In this document: in pieces, positions 21,763 to 34,431 of the stretch
Position numbering within the stretch: the stretch's first letter is position 1
Layout: each line of letters starts with the position of its first letter
Assembly (NCBI GenBank): GCA_027943245.1
Contig: JANDJZ010000123.1
Span: 1 to 64,000 of the forward strand
DNA from: Acanthamoeba sp. SK_2022b
Taxonomy: Eukaryota > Discosea > Longamoebia > Acanthamoebidae
DNA: 64,000 bases
Direction of reading: 5' to 3'
Made by a program: the position numbers and the translations under genes
The notes under the pieces: generated by a model
What the model was told of the DNA's origin: nothing
Seen by the model: only the letters and a program-made list of their open reading frames with translations
Database searches by the model: none

Positions 21763-24736
21763 CGGCAAAAGCTACCTTCGCCCTGCTTGGCGCCTTCCTT
21801 CTCCGGTCTCTCCCTGTCCTCATCGTCCTCGACGTCGCGCACCGTCTCCGTCTCGGTGTCCTCTTCCTCCTGATAGGCGTCATGTGTTGTGGTTGTGGTT
21901 GTGTATGTTGTGTTGTGTTGTGTTGTGTTGTGTTGTGTTGTGTTGTGTTGTGTTGTGTTGTGTTGTGTTGTGTTGTGTTGTGCGTATGTTTTGTGGGCTG
22001 CGTCACACTCATAGAGTTCCAATAGAGATCGCAACAGTGAGGGGGCGTACGTCGTCCTCGGTGTTGTCGGTCATGGGCGAGAAGGTGTCGTCGATGTTGG
22101 TCGACGATGGAATCTCGGACGTGCCAGAGAACTCGGTGCTGTCCACGTCCTGTCGTGCGCGTAAGTTTGACGAACCGAAAAATTAAAATTAAAATAATAA
22201 TAATTATAATAATAATCTAATTATAATAAATATAATCAGAAAAGGAAAAATGGAGATCGTATTGTGGTTGTGTGCGGTGTGACGAACGTCTTGGTCGAGC
22301 GTATCGCCGTCGGAGGTGGTGCCCGAGGCGTCGCCGGCGCCCTTGGCCGCGTAGTGGGTCATGCGCCTCACGTTCTCGTCCGACAGCGTGCGGCTTGAAA
22401 CACGCCCGTGAGATCTCCATCGCCCCCCCCCTCCCCTTTCTCTCCTCTCCATTCCTCCCCATATCTCCCGCTTCTCTCTGGGGCTGTGGAGCGTGTACCG
22501 GAGGGTGGGCGTGGTCGAGTCGCAGTAGGGGAGGGACACCTTGGGGATGTGCAGCTTGCGCGACGGAGGCACCAGCATGAGGTAGCCGCCCTTGTCGGCC
22601 ACGTTGACCGCCCCGGCCTTGGCCCCGCTGCAGCGCGAGATTCGAATTCCAGATCCACGAGTGAGAAAACGACGCGTTCCACGAGTGAGAAACGCATTCC
22701 AGTGGGCCAAATGAGGAAAGCGGGAGGGCGCGTTACCTGCGGCTCTCGTCGGCCAGCACGGAGTGGTCGGAGGCCAGCGTTTGGGGCGGGGGCGGGGCGG
22801 GGCGCTGGGACGAGGGAATGAAGGCGGGATTCCAATCGAGCTTCTTGCCCAGCCAGTCCTGAACGCCCTCGGGCTTGAGCGGCGACACGGTCACCATCTC
22901 GCACTCGGGGCCCTGGCCCACCTGGTGTGGCAGAGGAGGGTTTGCGGTCGTCAGCATCGACCAACCACAGCTGGCCTGCCATGTAACGTTGCTCGGAGTT
23001 CCAATTTTCCAGGAATTTAACTCCGATTTGCGTGTCGACACTCCGCGGAGGGAAAAAGGGAGGAAGACGGGCGAGGGCGCAGGCGCGGCTCGCGATCGGT
23101 TTCAGTTGTCTCTCCATCTAGCTTCATCTCCACGTCTAATAATGAACCGCCTCTCCCTCGCCTCGCGCCCCGCCGCCTCCATGCTCATCGCCCGCCAGGG
23201 CTCGGCTGCCGCCAACAGGCTGGCGATCAGGCGCTTCACCGAGGACATCAACCCCTCGCGCCTTTTCATCGGAGGTCTCTCGTGGAAGACCGACGAGAAC
23301 GGCCTGAGGGAGGCCTTCGAGCCCTTCGGCGAGGTCAGGCACGGTACGCCAATGCCTGCCGAATCTGCCGGCCAATTTCCGAAATTTTGAGGCCTAATTT
23401 CGAGCACGATTACGTTCGCGTAGTGCGAGTTGTGCTTAACAGGGAGACCGGTCGCTCGCGCGGCTTCGGCTTCGTGACCTTCAACGACCCCGCGGATGCC
23501 CAGAAGGCTGCTGAGGCCCTGCACGACAAGGAGCTCGATGGCCGCAGGGTGACCATCAGCTTCGCCAGGAACACCCCCCGCCCGGAGGGTGGCGCGAGGA
23601 GCTTCAACAACGAGAAGGAGGAGAGCATCTTCTAAACACGTTGTGCCCCTGGCGTATCGACAATCGACTTTGTGATTGCGATTTCGCAACAATAAAATTT
23701 ACATAAAAATTGCTGATGTTGCCCATAGTGAAGCACAGAGCGAGAAGAGGATGATGGAACGGATGTAACGAGACAGGAACACAATGTAACGAAAAAAAGG
23801 AACGAACGGAGATGAAACGATCATAAAGATGGGGGTAGCGACGTGCCCTCATGATGGGGTGGGTGGCCTGTAGGGCGTTCCAGTGGCTCGTCGTGTAGAG
23901 CGACGTGAAGGCCGCGTTGGACACTCCCGCTGGCTTCCCCGCGTTCTGGGCCTGCTCGCCCGACCGCGCACGCACACACCCACGCGAGCTCGCTCAGCAC
24001 ACAACACACGAACGTGCGGCGGCCACACACACACACGCACACACGAACAAGTCTCGACGTTTCGGGGAGAGGAGGGGCGGGGGAAGGCACCTCGACGACG
24101 ATCAGCATCTGGGCCAGCTCGGCGAGGCCCACCGGCGCGTCTTGGATGTCGCCGGCGGTGAGCGACTTGAGGCCCTCCACATCCCTGCCCCGCGCGCCAG
24201 AGACGACGTCAGTGAAGAAGCGAAAGAGAGAGCAAAGAGAGGAGGCGAAACCTGCAGATGGCGTAGATGTGGAGGAGGGCGTAGTAGTCGTTGAGCACTT
24301 CGTAGCAGCGCCTGGCGATCTCGTACTGCTGGAAGTCCACGGCCACCTCGGCCAGGTGGACGAAGCGGCCGCGCAGCTCCGACGTCGCCGGCAGGGCCGG
24401 GTACTCTGTGTGCGGGTGCGGCGGCCGGCGGTCAGACGGTCGGGCCACACGTTCCAGTCCCGGCAAGGAGAAAAAAAAGCGAAGAGCGAAGAAGACATCG
24501 CATTTCGTTCTTTTGGTGGGGGGGGGGCAGAGCGAACGCACCGGGGGAGTTCTTGTAGGCCTTGTAGAGGAGGTTGATGGCCTTGTGGAAGGACAGCGAC
24601 CTGACCGCCAACTCGCACTTGTAGAGGTCGTCCAGCAGGATCGAATTCTCTGCGAGCGCGAACGCCAAGTCGGGCAGGCCCTGACATCGCCACCAAGTGT
24701 GTTGTGTGTGAATGAGCGCTCAACTGCACCAGACAG

Positions 24737-24797
<61 letters not shown>

Positions 24798-25644
24798 CCT
24801 ACCCGCCTGTCGAGCTCCTCGAGTAGATACTGGCTGACGCGCCTGCAGTCGAAGCGACCCACGATCCTCGCGATGAGGGGCCTGAGATGATGCGGCGAGA
24901 GGCGGAGGAACGGCGCCATCGACAGTTGACCCTGATGACACACACACACACACACACACACACGGCGGTGGGCGGCGATGATTTGTGTCCAGTCAGCGTT
25001 TGCCGTTGGGGGAGGGAGGGGAGGGCGAGCAGGCAGACCGCACCATGAGGAGCGGTTCGAGCAGGCCCACCGGCTGGGAACGGATCTGGGTGCGGTCGTG
25101 GTACGGGCACGCGTAGAAGATGCGATCATTCATCACCGCCGTGATCACTACACGCGCGCACGCGCACGACGCAGCCATCAGCATGCGCTCGCACGGCGAT
25201 CGTTTGGTGCACGCACGCGCAAAGCGCAGAGAATTGGGGGGGGGTGGCGAAAGGGGGAGTGGCGGAAGAGGGGGGCAGCTGAACCTGCGCCGGCCACGTC
25301 GAGAGAGCAGAGGGGCCTGACGATGCCCTCGATGGTCAGGTAGGAGATGCTCGTGGGCGTCGAAAACAGGAACGAGCTACCGAGCCAGTAGCCGCTCTGA
25401 GAACAACCACAACAGAAACGCCACGCCTTATGAGTTGCCACGGCGCAACGTGCGTCGTGCGCGCGCGCGTGCGGCGGACAGGGAGCAGCGGTGGTCGGAC
25501 CTGGAAGTAGGCGGGGCCGGCCTTGTAGGGCTTCTCGTACTTGAAGATCTCGCGGATGTTGCCCCTCAAGTCGGACGAGAACAGGCGAATGAAATGGGTC
25601 GTCACCACCGCGGCCAGATGCGTGTGCGACGACGCCTGTATACA

Positions 25645-25711
<67 letters not shown>

Positions 25712-28700
25712 CGACAGAGGATACATGGGAGAGCGAGGGAGGCGAGGGGCGAGCGATCGGTACCGCTTGCGGCTTCCACAGCACGTCGATGGGGACCTCG
25801 CCGCGGTAGAGCTTGAGGCTGTGGCGACGCTCGGGGGAGGGCAGGAACGCGGTGATCTCCGTCGAGCCCGTCGCCACGTTCAGCGAGTACACCACCTTGC
25901 TGTCGGTCGGGTCGAAATAGAGGACCGCACGCTCGCTCGCTGCACACACACGCACAGGCACACGCATGAGACGATGAGTGCTGTGGCTGTCTCGTGCGCG
26001 AGTGAGGAGGAGAGGGGGGGAGGGCTACCAAGAGGAGTCTTGAACACGCGCAGCATGGGGCGCGGGAAGTCGAGCTTCAGCTTGTGGGCGGCCTTGGACG
26101 ACGTCGGGGCGTTGGTCGAGGCCACGTGCAGCTTCTCGCCGCTCTCCGACAGAACGACGTACTCGAGGTGGTGGCTGCCGATGAAGACGCCATCGCGCCC
26201 TGTTGCGCGCGCAGGCACGCACACGCACGCATGCGGCTCGTGAGGTGGCCGATCTCACTTGGGGGAGCGAGGGAGAGGGGGAGTACCCTTCTGCAGGACG
26301 CGAGGGGCGGTCCTGCCTTCGCTCGAGTTGTGGTCGGCGCTCAGCCAGTAACGATACCTGGTCCTGCACGATTCGTGCGCATGCCAGACAGCGTGTGAGC
26401 CCGAGCCATGGCGATGCTTGGCATTCCATTCCATTTCATTCCACGCATTCCAACGCAAAGGGGGCGAGGGCGGCGTACCGCTGGGAGACCGAGGCGGCGG
26501 GGAGGTGGGCGTAGGTGCGGACCTGGAACTTGGCCATGAGCTTGCCGTTGCCGCCCGCGTTCTTCTTGTCCTTGTGGTCGCGCCTCTCCTTCTTGTCCGA
26601 CTTGCCGCCGGCCCCCAGCTGCGGGTCCTCCGGTCCCTCGAGGTCCACGGCGCCGCTGCCCGCGCTCTTGCTCTCCTTCAGCTTCATCGCCAGCAGCGAC
26701 TTCTTCTGCTCCCTCGCGTTCGGAATCGAATCGAACGACGAATCTGCATTAACGCACACACGCACACGCACGCACGCACGCACGCACACACACGTCATCA
26801 ACATGGTTGCGGTTGACGTAGTGAGGTGAGGTGTGGAGTGGCTACCGTCGTCCTTGTTGTGGGCGATGGTGTCGAAGAGCTCGCCAAAGACGAGGAACTG
26901 GCGCAGGATGGGGCTGTAGAGGAAGCGGGTCGGGTGGAGGGTGGTGCCGACGTCCTCGGGCACGGCGGGCAGCTCGTCCTCGAGCATGTTGTTGCCGTCC
27001 AGCAGCGAGTGCGACTGGACCTTGTTGCGGTCGACAAAGTGGAAGCGGTCGGCCGGGAAGTCGAACGTGAAGCGCTCCTCGTGGAAGAAGTCCGACTGCA
27101 CCTCCACCCGCTCCGCCTGAGGCAGCAGCATCGCCGGATTCGACCTGAATTCCATCCATTCACGCATATCATTAGAATTTTAATAAACATTTCTTAAAAT
27201 AAAAAGCATATAAAATAAATAAATATTTATAATTTTAATTAATATTAAACAAATAGAAGTACAGAGCGGGCGAACCGAGGCATGAGGGAGTAGAAACAGA
27301 CACGCGTTCCCAGCTGCGGAGGGGGGACCCCGTCGGCCTTGGGCGCCCTCTGCACGGAGGGAGGTGAGAGCAGTGCAACCGGGGGGGGGAGCATGTGGCG
27401 ACGGGGAGAAGAGGGGAGAGGGGGCATTGGGGGGGGGGTGAGGGTTACGTTGAAGGTAAAGGCGAGGTAGTTGAGCGACTGATGCGCGACGAGTCCGGTG
27501 GCCTCCAACTGGGGCGCGTCGGCGCGATCTCCGAAGCTCGAGGCGTAGTCCACCCGCCGCTCCGTCTCCGTCACCACCGCATTGAAGTCCTGCGTATAGC
27601 CTGGCCGCACACGCACACATACACGCGGGAGGGTGAGCCACAAGGAGCGCTGGTCGACGGGGAGCGGGTTTGGGGGTACCGCCGGGATGGATGCTGATCT
27701 TCTTGTCGGGGTGGGTGGTGAGCTTCCACGAGAAGAGCGTGCCGTTGGCGCTCAGCGTGAGCAGACACGGCAGCGCGTGGTGGGCCAGCGCGCCCACGAC
27801 CGGCAACATGTGCCGCATGATCCGACTGCCGCAGCCACCATCACACAACATACGCACACAACACACACACACACGGTGTGAACGACTAGGCGGTTGCTGT
27901 GCGTGCGCACTGATGCGACGTGTGCGCGTGCGTGTACCAGCCGGCGGAAACCTTGCTGGCCTCCTTCAGGGCGAGGTTCCACAGCACGACGACGCCGTTC
28001 TGTCCCACGGCGACGATCTGCTGCTGGAAGAACTCGAGCGCGCTGATGCGCGACAGCGGGATCTTCTTGGCCACCGAGATCGTGTTGAAATCTGGGTTCG
28101 ACGATAAATCATTATTATTAAAAATGAAAAAATAAAATAAATAAAACAAAAACAAAAACAAAAACAAAAACAAAACGTGTGTTGCGGAGGTGTGGTACCG
28201 TCGGTTTGGAAGTGGACGCGTTGCCTGCTGTAGTCCCACACGCGCACGACGCCATCCGACGACGCCGCCGCCTATTGGGCCACGATCGCACGCACGTGAG
28301 GTCGATTGAACGCGCGCGGGGGGGGGGGAAGCGGAGGGCTCGACGTACGAGCTGGGGCTGTCCGGGATCGCACGCGAGCGCGGTCACCGGCTTCTTGGCG
28401 TCCATCTTGAAGGCCAGCTTCTGCTTCGTGCTCAGATCGATCACTGCACCGTCGTGTCAGCCGTTGATGTTGATGATGACGATGATGAAGAAGGAGAAGA
28501 GAGAGAGAGAGAGAGAAACGAAGGCGAACCGTTGATCTCCTTGCTGTCGCCGCGGGCGAAGAAGAGCCAGGGCATGAGCGGGGAGAGGACCAGGGCGGCA
28601 AAGGGCACGCGCTCGCCCTTGAGCCCCGCGAACACGGCGGCCGGGCAGAGCGGCCCGACCGCGCCCGCCACCATGAAGTCGCCCTCGTACACGTACAGGG

Positions 28701-29181
28701 AGCCATCCTACGCCACGGGATATTGGGGGGCACAGAGAGAGAGAAAGTGAGAAGCAGCGAGAAGGGAGGGAGTAGAGCGAGCCTGCGTACTTCGGTGGCG
28801 GCGACGAGGTAGTCGGGCGAGGAGACGAGAATGTGGATGCGGCTGCCCGGATTGACCCGCCCCCTTCCGCTCAATGCACCGCTGTAGAGATCGTATGCTG
28901 AATTGGAGGGAAAGGTTTTTTTTTTGTTTTAAAAAAATGATGCTTGTGGGCTGCAATCGAAGAAAAGGAACCCAAGCAGGAAGATGATATAAAAATCATG
29001 TATAAAAGAAATTGGTTTCGCTTTCGTTGTTTGGCGAGCGAGAGAGGGGGGACCAACCGAACAGGTGCTCGCCTGCGGCGACGTAAGCCACGGGCTTGTC
29101 TGGATGGAACGCCAGGGCGCTCACCTCGGCGTCGCCCACGTCCAGCGGCAAATCAAACTCTTGCCCCGGCACCACGTCCAT
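20436..29181 (-). CDS. TSET coat complex subunit TTRAY1 / TWD40-1 type
   Basis: Beta-propeller and alpha-solenoid subunit of TSET, an ancient endocytic adaptor/coat related to COPI and AP complexes. Thirty-one exons, all phase-consistent, give about 1541 residues, close to plant TWD40-1. Exons from the start: 29058-29181, 28791-28897, 28530-28707, 28349-28443, 28199-28271, 27938-28091, 27680-27825, 27449-27600, 27276-27349, 26846-27144, 26479-26743, 26287-26363, 26029-26199, 25764-25939, 25501-25635, 25285-25396, 25044-25147, 24803-24931, 24542-24680, 24252-24405, 24091-24184, 23808-23951, 22737-22921, 22499-22627, 22288-22393, 22051-22149, 21776-21869, 21546-21627, 21376-21473, 20678-21264, 20436-20579. 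Marks include LSALAFHP-like propeller starts (VSALAFHPDKPVAYVA), SGYWLGSSFLFSTPTSISYL, QPVGLLEPLLM, the alpha-COP-like CSSYKLALSLLLRIKQLQRL, and two C-terminal zinc pairs (CVRCGHIY...CDKC and CRLCEATY...CSLC). Intron 22 contains another gene. Confidence 0.85.
20605..20641 (+). repeat. (CA)n array in TTRAY1 intron
   Basis: An impure then pure CA run in the last intron of the TTRAY1 gene (TG in its transcript). Confidence 0.85.
21702..21762 (+). repeat. (TAA)n array in TTRAY1 intron
   Basis: About 20 uninterrupted AAT/TAA units in the intron before exon 28. Confidence 0.92.
21906..21982 (+). repeat. Pentamer array (TGTGT/TGTTG)n in TTRAY1 intron
   Basis: About 15 units of GTGTT, reading AACAC in the transcript, in the intron before exon 27. 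Confidence 0.92.
23142..23635 (+). CDS. Mitochondrial-type single-RRM RNA-binding protein, nested in TTRAY1 intron
   Basis: Two exons (23142-23343, 23424-23635) give 137 residues. The first ~35 residues (MNRLSLASRPAASMLIARQG, then many Arg and no acids until FTED) look like a mitochondrial presequence. One RRM follows: RNP2 RLFIGGLSWKTDENGLREAF and RNP1 GRSRGFGFVTFNDPADAQKA, closest in style to plant glycine-rich RNA-binding proteins but with a short RNSFxxE-type end instead of a Gly tail. The expected role is RNA binding in mitochondria (stability, editing or translation). It lies entirely inside the 886-base intron 22 of the opposite-strand TTRAY1 gene and has its own AATAAA at 23691. Confidence 0.88.
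23691..23696 (+). terminator. Poly(A) signal AATAAA of nested RRM gene
   Basis: AATAAA lies 55 bases after the stop codon, still inside the host intron, so the nested transcript can end before the next TTRAY1 exon at 23808. Confidence 0.6.
24739..24795 (+). repeat. (TG)n array in TTRAY1 intron
   Basis: A run of about 28 TG units, CA in the transcript, beginning a few bases after the 5' splice site of exon 18. Confidence 0.92.
25650..25710 (+). repeat. (TG)n array in TTRAY1 intron
   Basis: About 30 TG units, CA in the transcript, close to the 3' splice site of exon 15. Confidence 0.92.
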
Positions 29182-29526
29182 CTCTTGGTCGCTTATTTAT
29201 TTTTATTGTTTTGTTTGCAAAATAAAAATAAATAATTAAATATGAAAAAATAAAACGAATTGCGCCGGTGCTTCTGCCTCGCGTGCTCCTATGCTACGGG
29301 CGGCGCGGACACGGCGCGGTGGCTGCAGTGAACTGTCATACGGCGAGAAAGGAGAGCGCGTGTACAGCGCCGCAACGAAAGAGACGGGTCAGACGAGACC
29401 AGGAACAGAGGAAGAATAGAAGAGAGCTCCTCGGGAGAGAGCCCTTTCTTCTGCAGCTCGTGACTTGGCTGAGCCCTTCCGGATTGAAGACACAAACACG
29501 AGTTCATCAAAATCGAAAGAGAGAGG
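29182..29526. promoter_or_regulatory. Divergent promoter between TTRAY1 and RhoGEF genes
   Basis: A 345-base gap between opposite start codons. An A/T-rich tract (about 29195-29255) sits next to the TTRAY1 side. I see no clear TATA on either side. Confidence 0.4.
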
Positions 29527-31002
29527 ATGGATTCATCGGTAACGGCGGCGGAAGTGGACGAGTACCTCCTTCGCGAGTTGGCCGTTCAGGAATGGGTGGC
29601 CGAGGTGTTGATGGAGGACCTTAATGCCCTCAAGGAGGAAAAGACTGCCACTTTCCACGAGCTTCTTCGGGTGCGCTCCCCCTCCCGTTTTCGTTCTTTG
29701 ACGACGAAGAATCGCGATCTTAGATCGTTAAATTGAGAACGATCCTTGGGGCTTCATTTCGATTTCGTTTATCGTGACAACCAGATGCTTTGGACCAACT
29801 CCCCAACGCAAGTCGCCTTGATTTATTGCCCCCCCCCCTGGTTCCATTATTATTATTAGTTGTATTTTGCTAAGCTCGTGTCGGCGTTTTTCTTTGGTGT
29901 GACGGCTGCCACCCCGCGGGGGCGTACAGGACGGCGTGCTGTTGTGCCGGCTCATGCTGTCCCTCAAAATGGGGTCGGTGCCCCGCTACTACGAAGGCAA
30001 GGACCTCAACCAAGCCTACCGACGAAAGGAAAACATCGGCTTCTTCCTGGCGGTACGTGCTCCTGCTCCTCACCATTTCCATTTCTCCTTCCCTTTCCCT
30101 GCTCTTGACGATTGGCTCTTCGGAGCTAAAAGAAAGAAGGAAAGAAGGAAAGCGACGTCTCTTTCGTTCTTTTGCGGAGCGGCCCTTGTTAACACATTTC
30201 GTTCCACCTGCGCATCGCGATCACGTTGCACAGGCGTGCGAAGAGTGCGGCATTCCACCCACCAAACGTTTTGCGTTGAGCGACCTGGACCGGCACGGAA
30301 ACAGTGCCCGTGTGATGTACGTGTACCCTCTATACACGCCTTGGCCCTTTCTTTTCCCGTTTGCAAGCCACACGCACGGACTGTGTGATCACACGAAACC
30401 AACGGAAATGATTTCTCTCATTTTCTTTCTCGTGCTGTTGGTATGGCGTGTGGGATGTGGAATGCGATGCGATGCGATGGCGGTCTCAGTGAGTGTATAG
30501 AGGCGATAGCCGAGACGGCGGACACGGAATGGAATTTCTACTTCAAGCTCAAGCCCAAGGAGGAGATGCACAAACGGAAGGAGCAGGGCGAGATCAAGTT
30601 CGACGAGGGCGACCAGAAGCGGGCCGAGATCCTTCTCTCCCGCTTCGCCTACCGCAACAACAACGCGGTCAGCGCCACCAAAGAAAAGACGCTCGGCCAA
30701 GACGACGCCTCGGTGCCCTCTCCCTCCGACAACAGAGTTATTATTTGTAATAATAATAATAATAAGAATCATGATCATTCGGAGTTTAATTTTTATATTA
30801 TTTGTTTTTCATTGTGTTGTTTTGCTGATCTATTTTATTTTTGTTTGGGCCGTGAACAAACGACGCCCGCATAAGCAGACGAACGGCGTGGTGGCCAACG
30901 AGAAGGTGGTCCGAGGCATCGTGTTGCTGCAGGCATTGGTCCGCGGCGGCCGTGCGCGCAAGGCCTACATCAAGCGAGGTAAGATCGTGTCACCCACCAC
31001 AC

Positions 31003-31055
<53 letters not shown>

Positions 31056-34002
31056 CACACGAGCGGGGTTGACTCAAGTTTCTTCTCTACGTTTGTGCCT
31101 GCGTGCAGTGCGAGACGTGGCCTACAGGGAAAACGTGGCGCGCGAGATTTTACAGACGGAGAAGGACTACGTCAACAACCTCATGCTGCTCATGAGCGTG
31201 TTCATCAACCCCATCAGGGAGAGCCTCACCGACAACTTATGGAAGCCCAAAAACGGCTCCAAGCTCGGCGAGGTACGCCAGATCATCACCGTGCGTGAGC
31301 TTTTGGTAGTGGCGTCTTGTTCATGCCTTGTGTTGTGGTTGTGATTGTGAGCAGGTGACGTTGAAGGAGATCAAGTCGCTGTACAACGATCTGCAGGTGA
31401 TCGTGAACTACAACGGCAAATTGCTGCGCGACCTCACACCACGCGTCGAACAATGGACGTCGCACCAAAAGCTCGGCGACATCTTCCTCCAGCTCGTACG
31501 CACTCTCTGAGATTTTCATTCTTGCTCTCTTTTTATATTCTTATTATTAATCGCAATAACATTTAAATGGGCTCAGGAAAACAATTTGTTTTTGGGGTTT
31601 GTCTGACCGTCGTATTATGTGTGGGGGTTGATGTGCAGGGCCTCTTCTTGAAGGTCTACACACAATACGTGAAGGACTATGACCGAGCACGAAGTGAGTT
31701 GGCCCAAGCTCGCAAGAACTCCCTGGAGTTCGCCGCCTACATCACGGTAACCCAACGCGCACGCACACGCGGACACAATGATTATCCACGTGGCTCAAAC
31801 GCGATGCGGTGCAGGGTCTGGAGAAGTCGAACGGAGCCAAGCTGGAGAACAAGGACATATTCGCCTACCTCATCATGCCCGTGCAGAGGATCCCCCGATA
31901 CCAGCTCCTCCTCAGGGACCTGCTCAAGCACACCGAAAAGGACCACAACGACTACGAATCTCTCCAAAAGGTAATATCATATTTTATTTTATTTTATTCA
32001 AAACGCAACAGGCCCTTTTTTGTTTTCCTTGATTGTATATTTTAATTAATTATTTCGAAAATGAACTTACATTTGGCGGCTCCCGCGTTTTCTCGGCGTA
32101 GGCTTTGGACCAGATCGCGAGCGTGGCGTCCTACATCGAAGAAAAGGCCGAGGAATCGGAGCATGTACATTTAGTATCCACCATCCAGTCCCGCTTCAGC
32201 AACAGAGCAGAGGTACACTCATCGTGTATTTATATTTTATTTAACTCCGAATCTAACATTGGGACCACGCGACAACAGAATTTGGTGGTGCCCGGACGCA
32301 AGTACGTGCGACAGGGCACGCTCGTCGTGTGGTCCGTCAAACAGAAGAAGCGGCAGCCCAACCAGGTCTTCCTCTTCTCCGACCTCCTCGTCGTAGCCAA
32401 GTGCACAGGCACGCGCTCGCCATTCCCCCAACCGACGCACACGCACACACGGCGACCACGATCCGACACTGACGTTGTGTGCGTGCGTGCGATGTGCAGG
32501 CAGTGGAATGGCGGCGCTGAAGCGGAAAAAGTCGATCGGCGGGGAGAAGGACCTCAAGTTCCGCGCCTCCTTCCAACTCAAATACCTCGTCCCGCGCTCC
32601 ATCCCCGATGACGCCAGTGCGTTTCTCCCTCTCTCTCTCTCTCCCCCCCATTTCTCCCCAGTCCCAAATCAGCGACTGTGACGCGTGGCGATATCGCGAT
32701 ATGTCGATGACGATGGCTGATAACGCGGCATGCGTGTCACAGAGAACAAGCACAGCTTCGGATTGGACACCGAGTTCGGGGAGTCGCTGATTCGCTTCTT
32801 TGCGGAGAGCGAGCTGGAGAAAACCGAATGGGTCAACGAACTCCTCACCATCAAGAAGAAGATGGACGGCGACCGAGCCGCCCGAGAAGGTAAAATTAAA
32901 ACCCTTTTTTTGACTATTATTATGAATGTAAAAGCCATAAATAATTATTTATTCAAAACAATTTACTTATAAAACTAACGCCGTAAATGGATAGATCTTA
33001 TCAACAGTTTGACGCGAAAGAAGGGAGCCTTCCAGGGCCGAGAACTGAAGCGCGCCATCTCCACCATCGGTAACACCGCCGGCACCAAACCCTATTTTAT
33101 TTTATTTTATTTTATTCGTTGTCTTTTTTTTGGTTGGTTGTCTTGTTCACGATCGCGTGTGTGCCTCCAGAGCTGAATCAGGCCGCCAACGAATTGCTGG
33201 GCTCTCCCCAGATCGCGGCGCTCCGAGCGGCCGCCCTTCGCCCCCGAGGCCAATCGCTCACCGTACGACGCGCCCGCCACGCCTGACCACAACAACCTCC
33301 CCCCCACTCACTCACTCGCCGCCAACGCATCGCAGAACGACGTGCCCAAGCGAGCCGCCGTCTACGTGCCCGCGGGCCAGGCGAGCAGCATCACGCTCGC
33401 GCAGCAGGCCGCCCAGCAGCTTGAAGGTCGCTTGCCTCGCAACACACACACCACACACACACACACGTCAACCTGTGCTGACGACACACACGCGCGCACA
33501 CGACATCAGGTGAGAGAGCGTCGGGCAACTACTACGACACGCCACGACCGGACCTCACGCAGTCCGCGCCCGTGGGCGCGCACGGCCCGCCTCCGCCGGT
33601 GTCGCCCCGCAACAAGACCCTCAGCGGCGCGTCGTCGGCGCCCACCAGCCCCGCCCCCTCCCCCACCACTCCCCCGCTCGCCGCCCTCCGCGATGTCGGC
33701 TGCCAGCCCCGATTCCGCACGAGCTCCTGCCGCACGCTGCCCAAGATGGCCCAGCGCCCCGAAGGCCTCGAGAGGTGCGTGCGCATGCGTGTGTGTGTGT
33801 GTGTTTGTTTGTAGAATGTGGCGTGTTCGGTTTTCTCTAACAACAACAACAACAACGTCAATGATGGGGGTGCTGCAGTTCGTTGAAGATGACGACCGTG
33901 GCGCCATCGTCTCCACGGACCAAGAAATCCAAGAGCAAGTCCAAGGAGGCCTCCCCCGCCGCGCCACCCGCCGAAGAGGAGGGCAGCCCAGTGGCTCAGT
34001 GA
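29527..34002 (+). CDS. RhoGEF with CH, IQ, DH and PH domains
   Basis: Predicted Rho/Rac guanine-nucleotide exchange factor linking actin or calmodulin to Rho GTPases at the cortex. Eighteen exons (29527-29670, 29930-30052, 30234-30316, 30490-30736, 30879-30978, 31109-31272, 31355-31495, 31639-31746, 31815-31970, 32102-32212, 32279-32400, 32504-32616, 32743-32889, 32995-33069, 33171-33262, 33336-33426, 33510-33774, 33879-34002) join in frame to 801 residues. The CH domain (about 15-125) includes DGVLLCRLMLSLKMGSVPRY and ENIGFFLAACEECGIP. An IQ motif reads LLQALVRGGRARKAY. The DH domain has ILQTEKDYVNNL (CR1) and IFAYLIMPVQRIPRYQLLLR (CR3). The PH domain has QGTLVVW, QVFLFSDLLVV and ENKHSFGLDT, ending in a helix with KTEWVNELL. 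The tail is Pro/Ser-rich then Lys-rich. The first exons leave the CH start slightly uncertain. Confidence 0.9.
31003..31054 (+). repeat. (CA)n array in RhoGEF intron 5
   Basis: About 26 CA units on the coding strand, between the IQ and DH exons. Confidence 0.92.
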
Positions 34003-34431
34003 TAGATAGACGTCTGCAGGACACCCGGGATGACTCACGACAAATTGTACTAAAGGCTGCAGACACCAAGGTTGTTGTTGCCAACTTTGTTGTCTTCATG
34101 TGGTGCACGAATGGTGCAGCTTCTTCCAGAAGCCACTCCCCCTTCGTGGATGGTGACTTCTACTATTTCTGCAGCATGTCGGCAACAGGCCTCAGCTTTG
34201 GGAAGCTGCTTCTATTGAAGCAGCACCAAACGTGCAGCATGGCCATCTGGGCCATCACGATTGCACAGCCGCTTCTGGCCACTTCTGTGGTGGTTCGATG
34301 AATGAGCGGTGGTTACGCACCAGCCATAAGACATGGTGACCCTTGGGTGGGTCCTCCATCAACTCATCAGGCACTTTTGCCATCCAGAAACCACACTACC
34401 ACACCCAGCGATTCGACCACCACTTGCGACA
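34003..34431. other. Intergenic, nothing recognised
   Basis: 3' UTR of the RhoGEF and promoter of the Rab-like gene. It is less GC-rich than the flanking genes but not CpG-free. No domain-bearing ORF was seen. Confidence 0.4.

Noticed and set aside
21688..22012. Poly-Tyr, poly-Asn and poly-Ile reading frames
   Set aside because: Translations of the TAA and pentamer arrays in introns of TTRAY1, not proteins.
22733..23041. Separate minus-strand gene starting near 23041 or 22958
   Set aside because: Its frame continues the TTRAY1 homology without loss, and a clean acceptor at 22922 joins it in phase to the exon at 23808; kept only as the alternative model.
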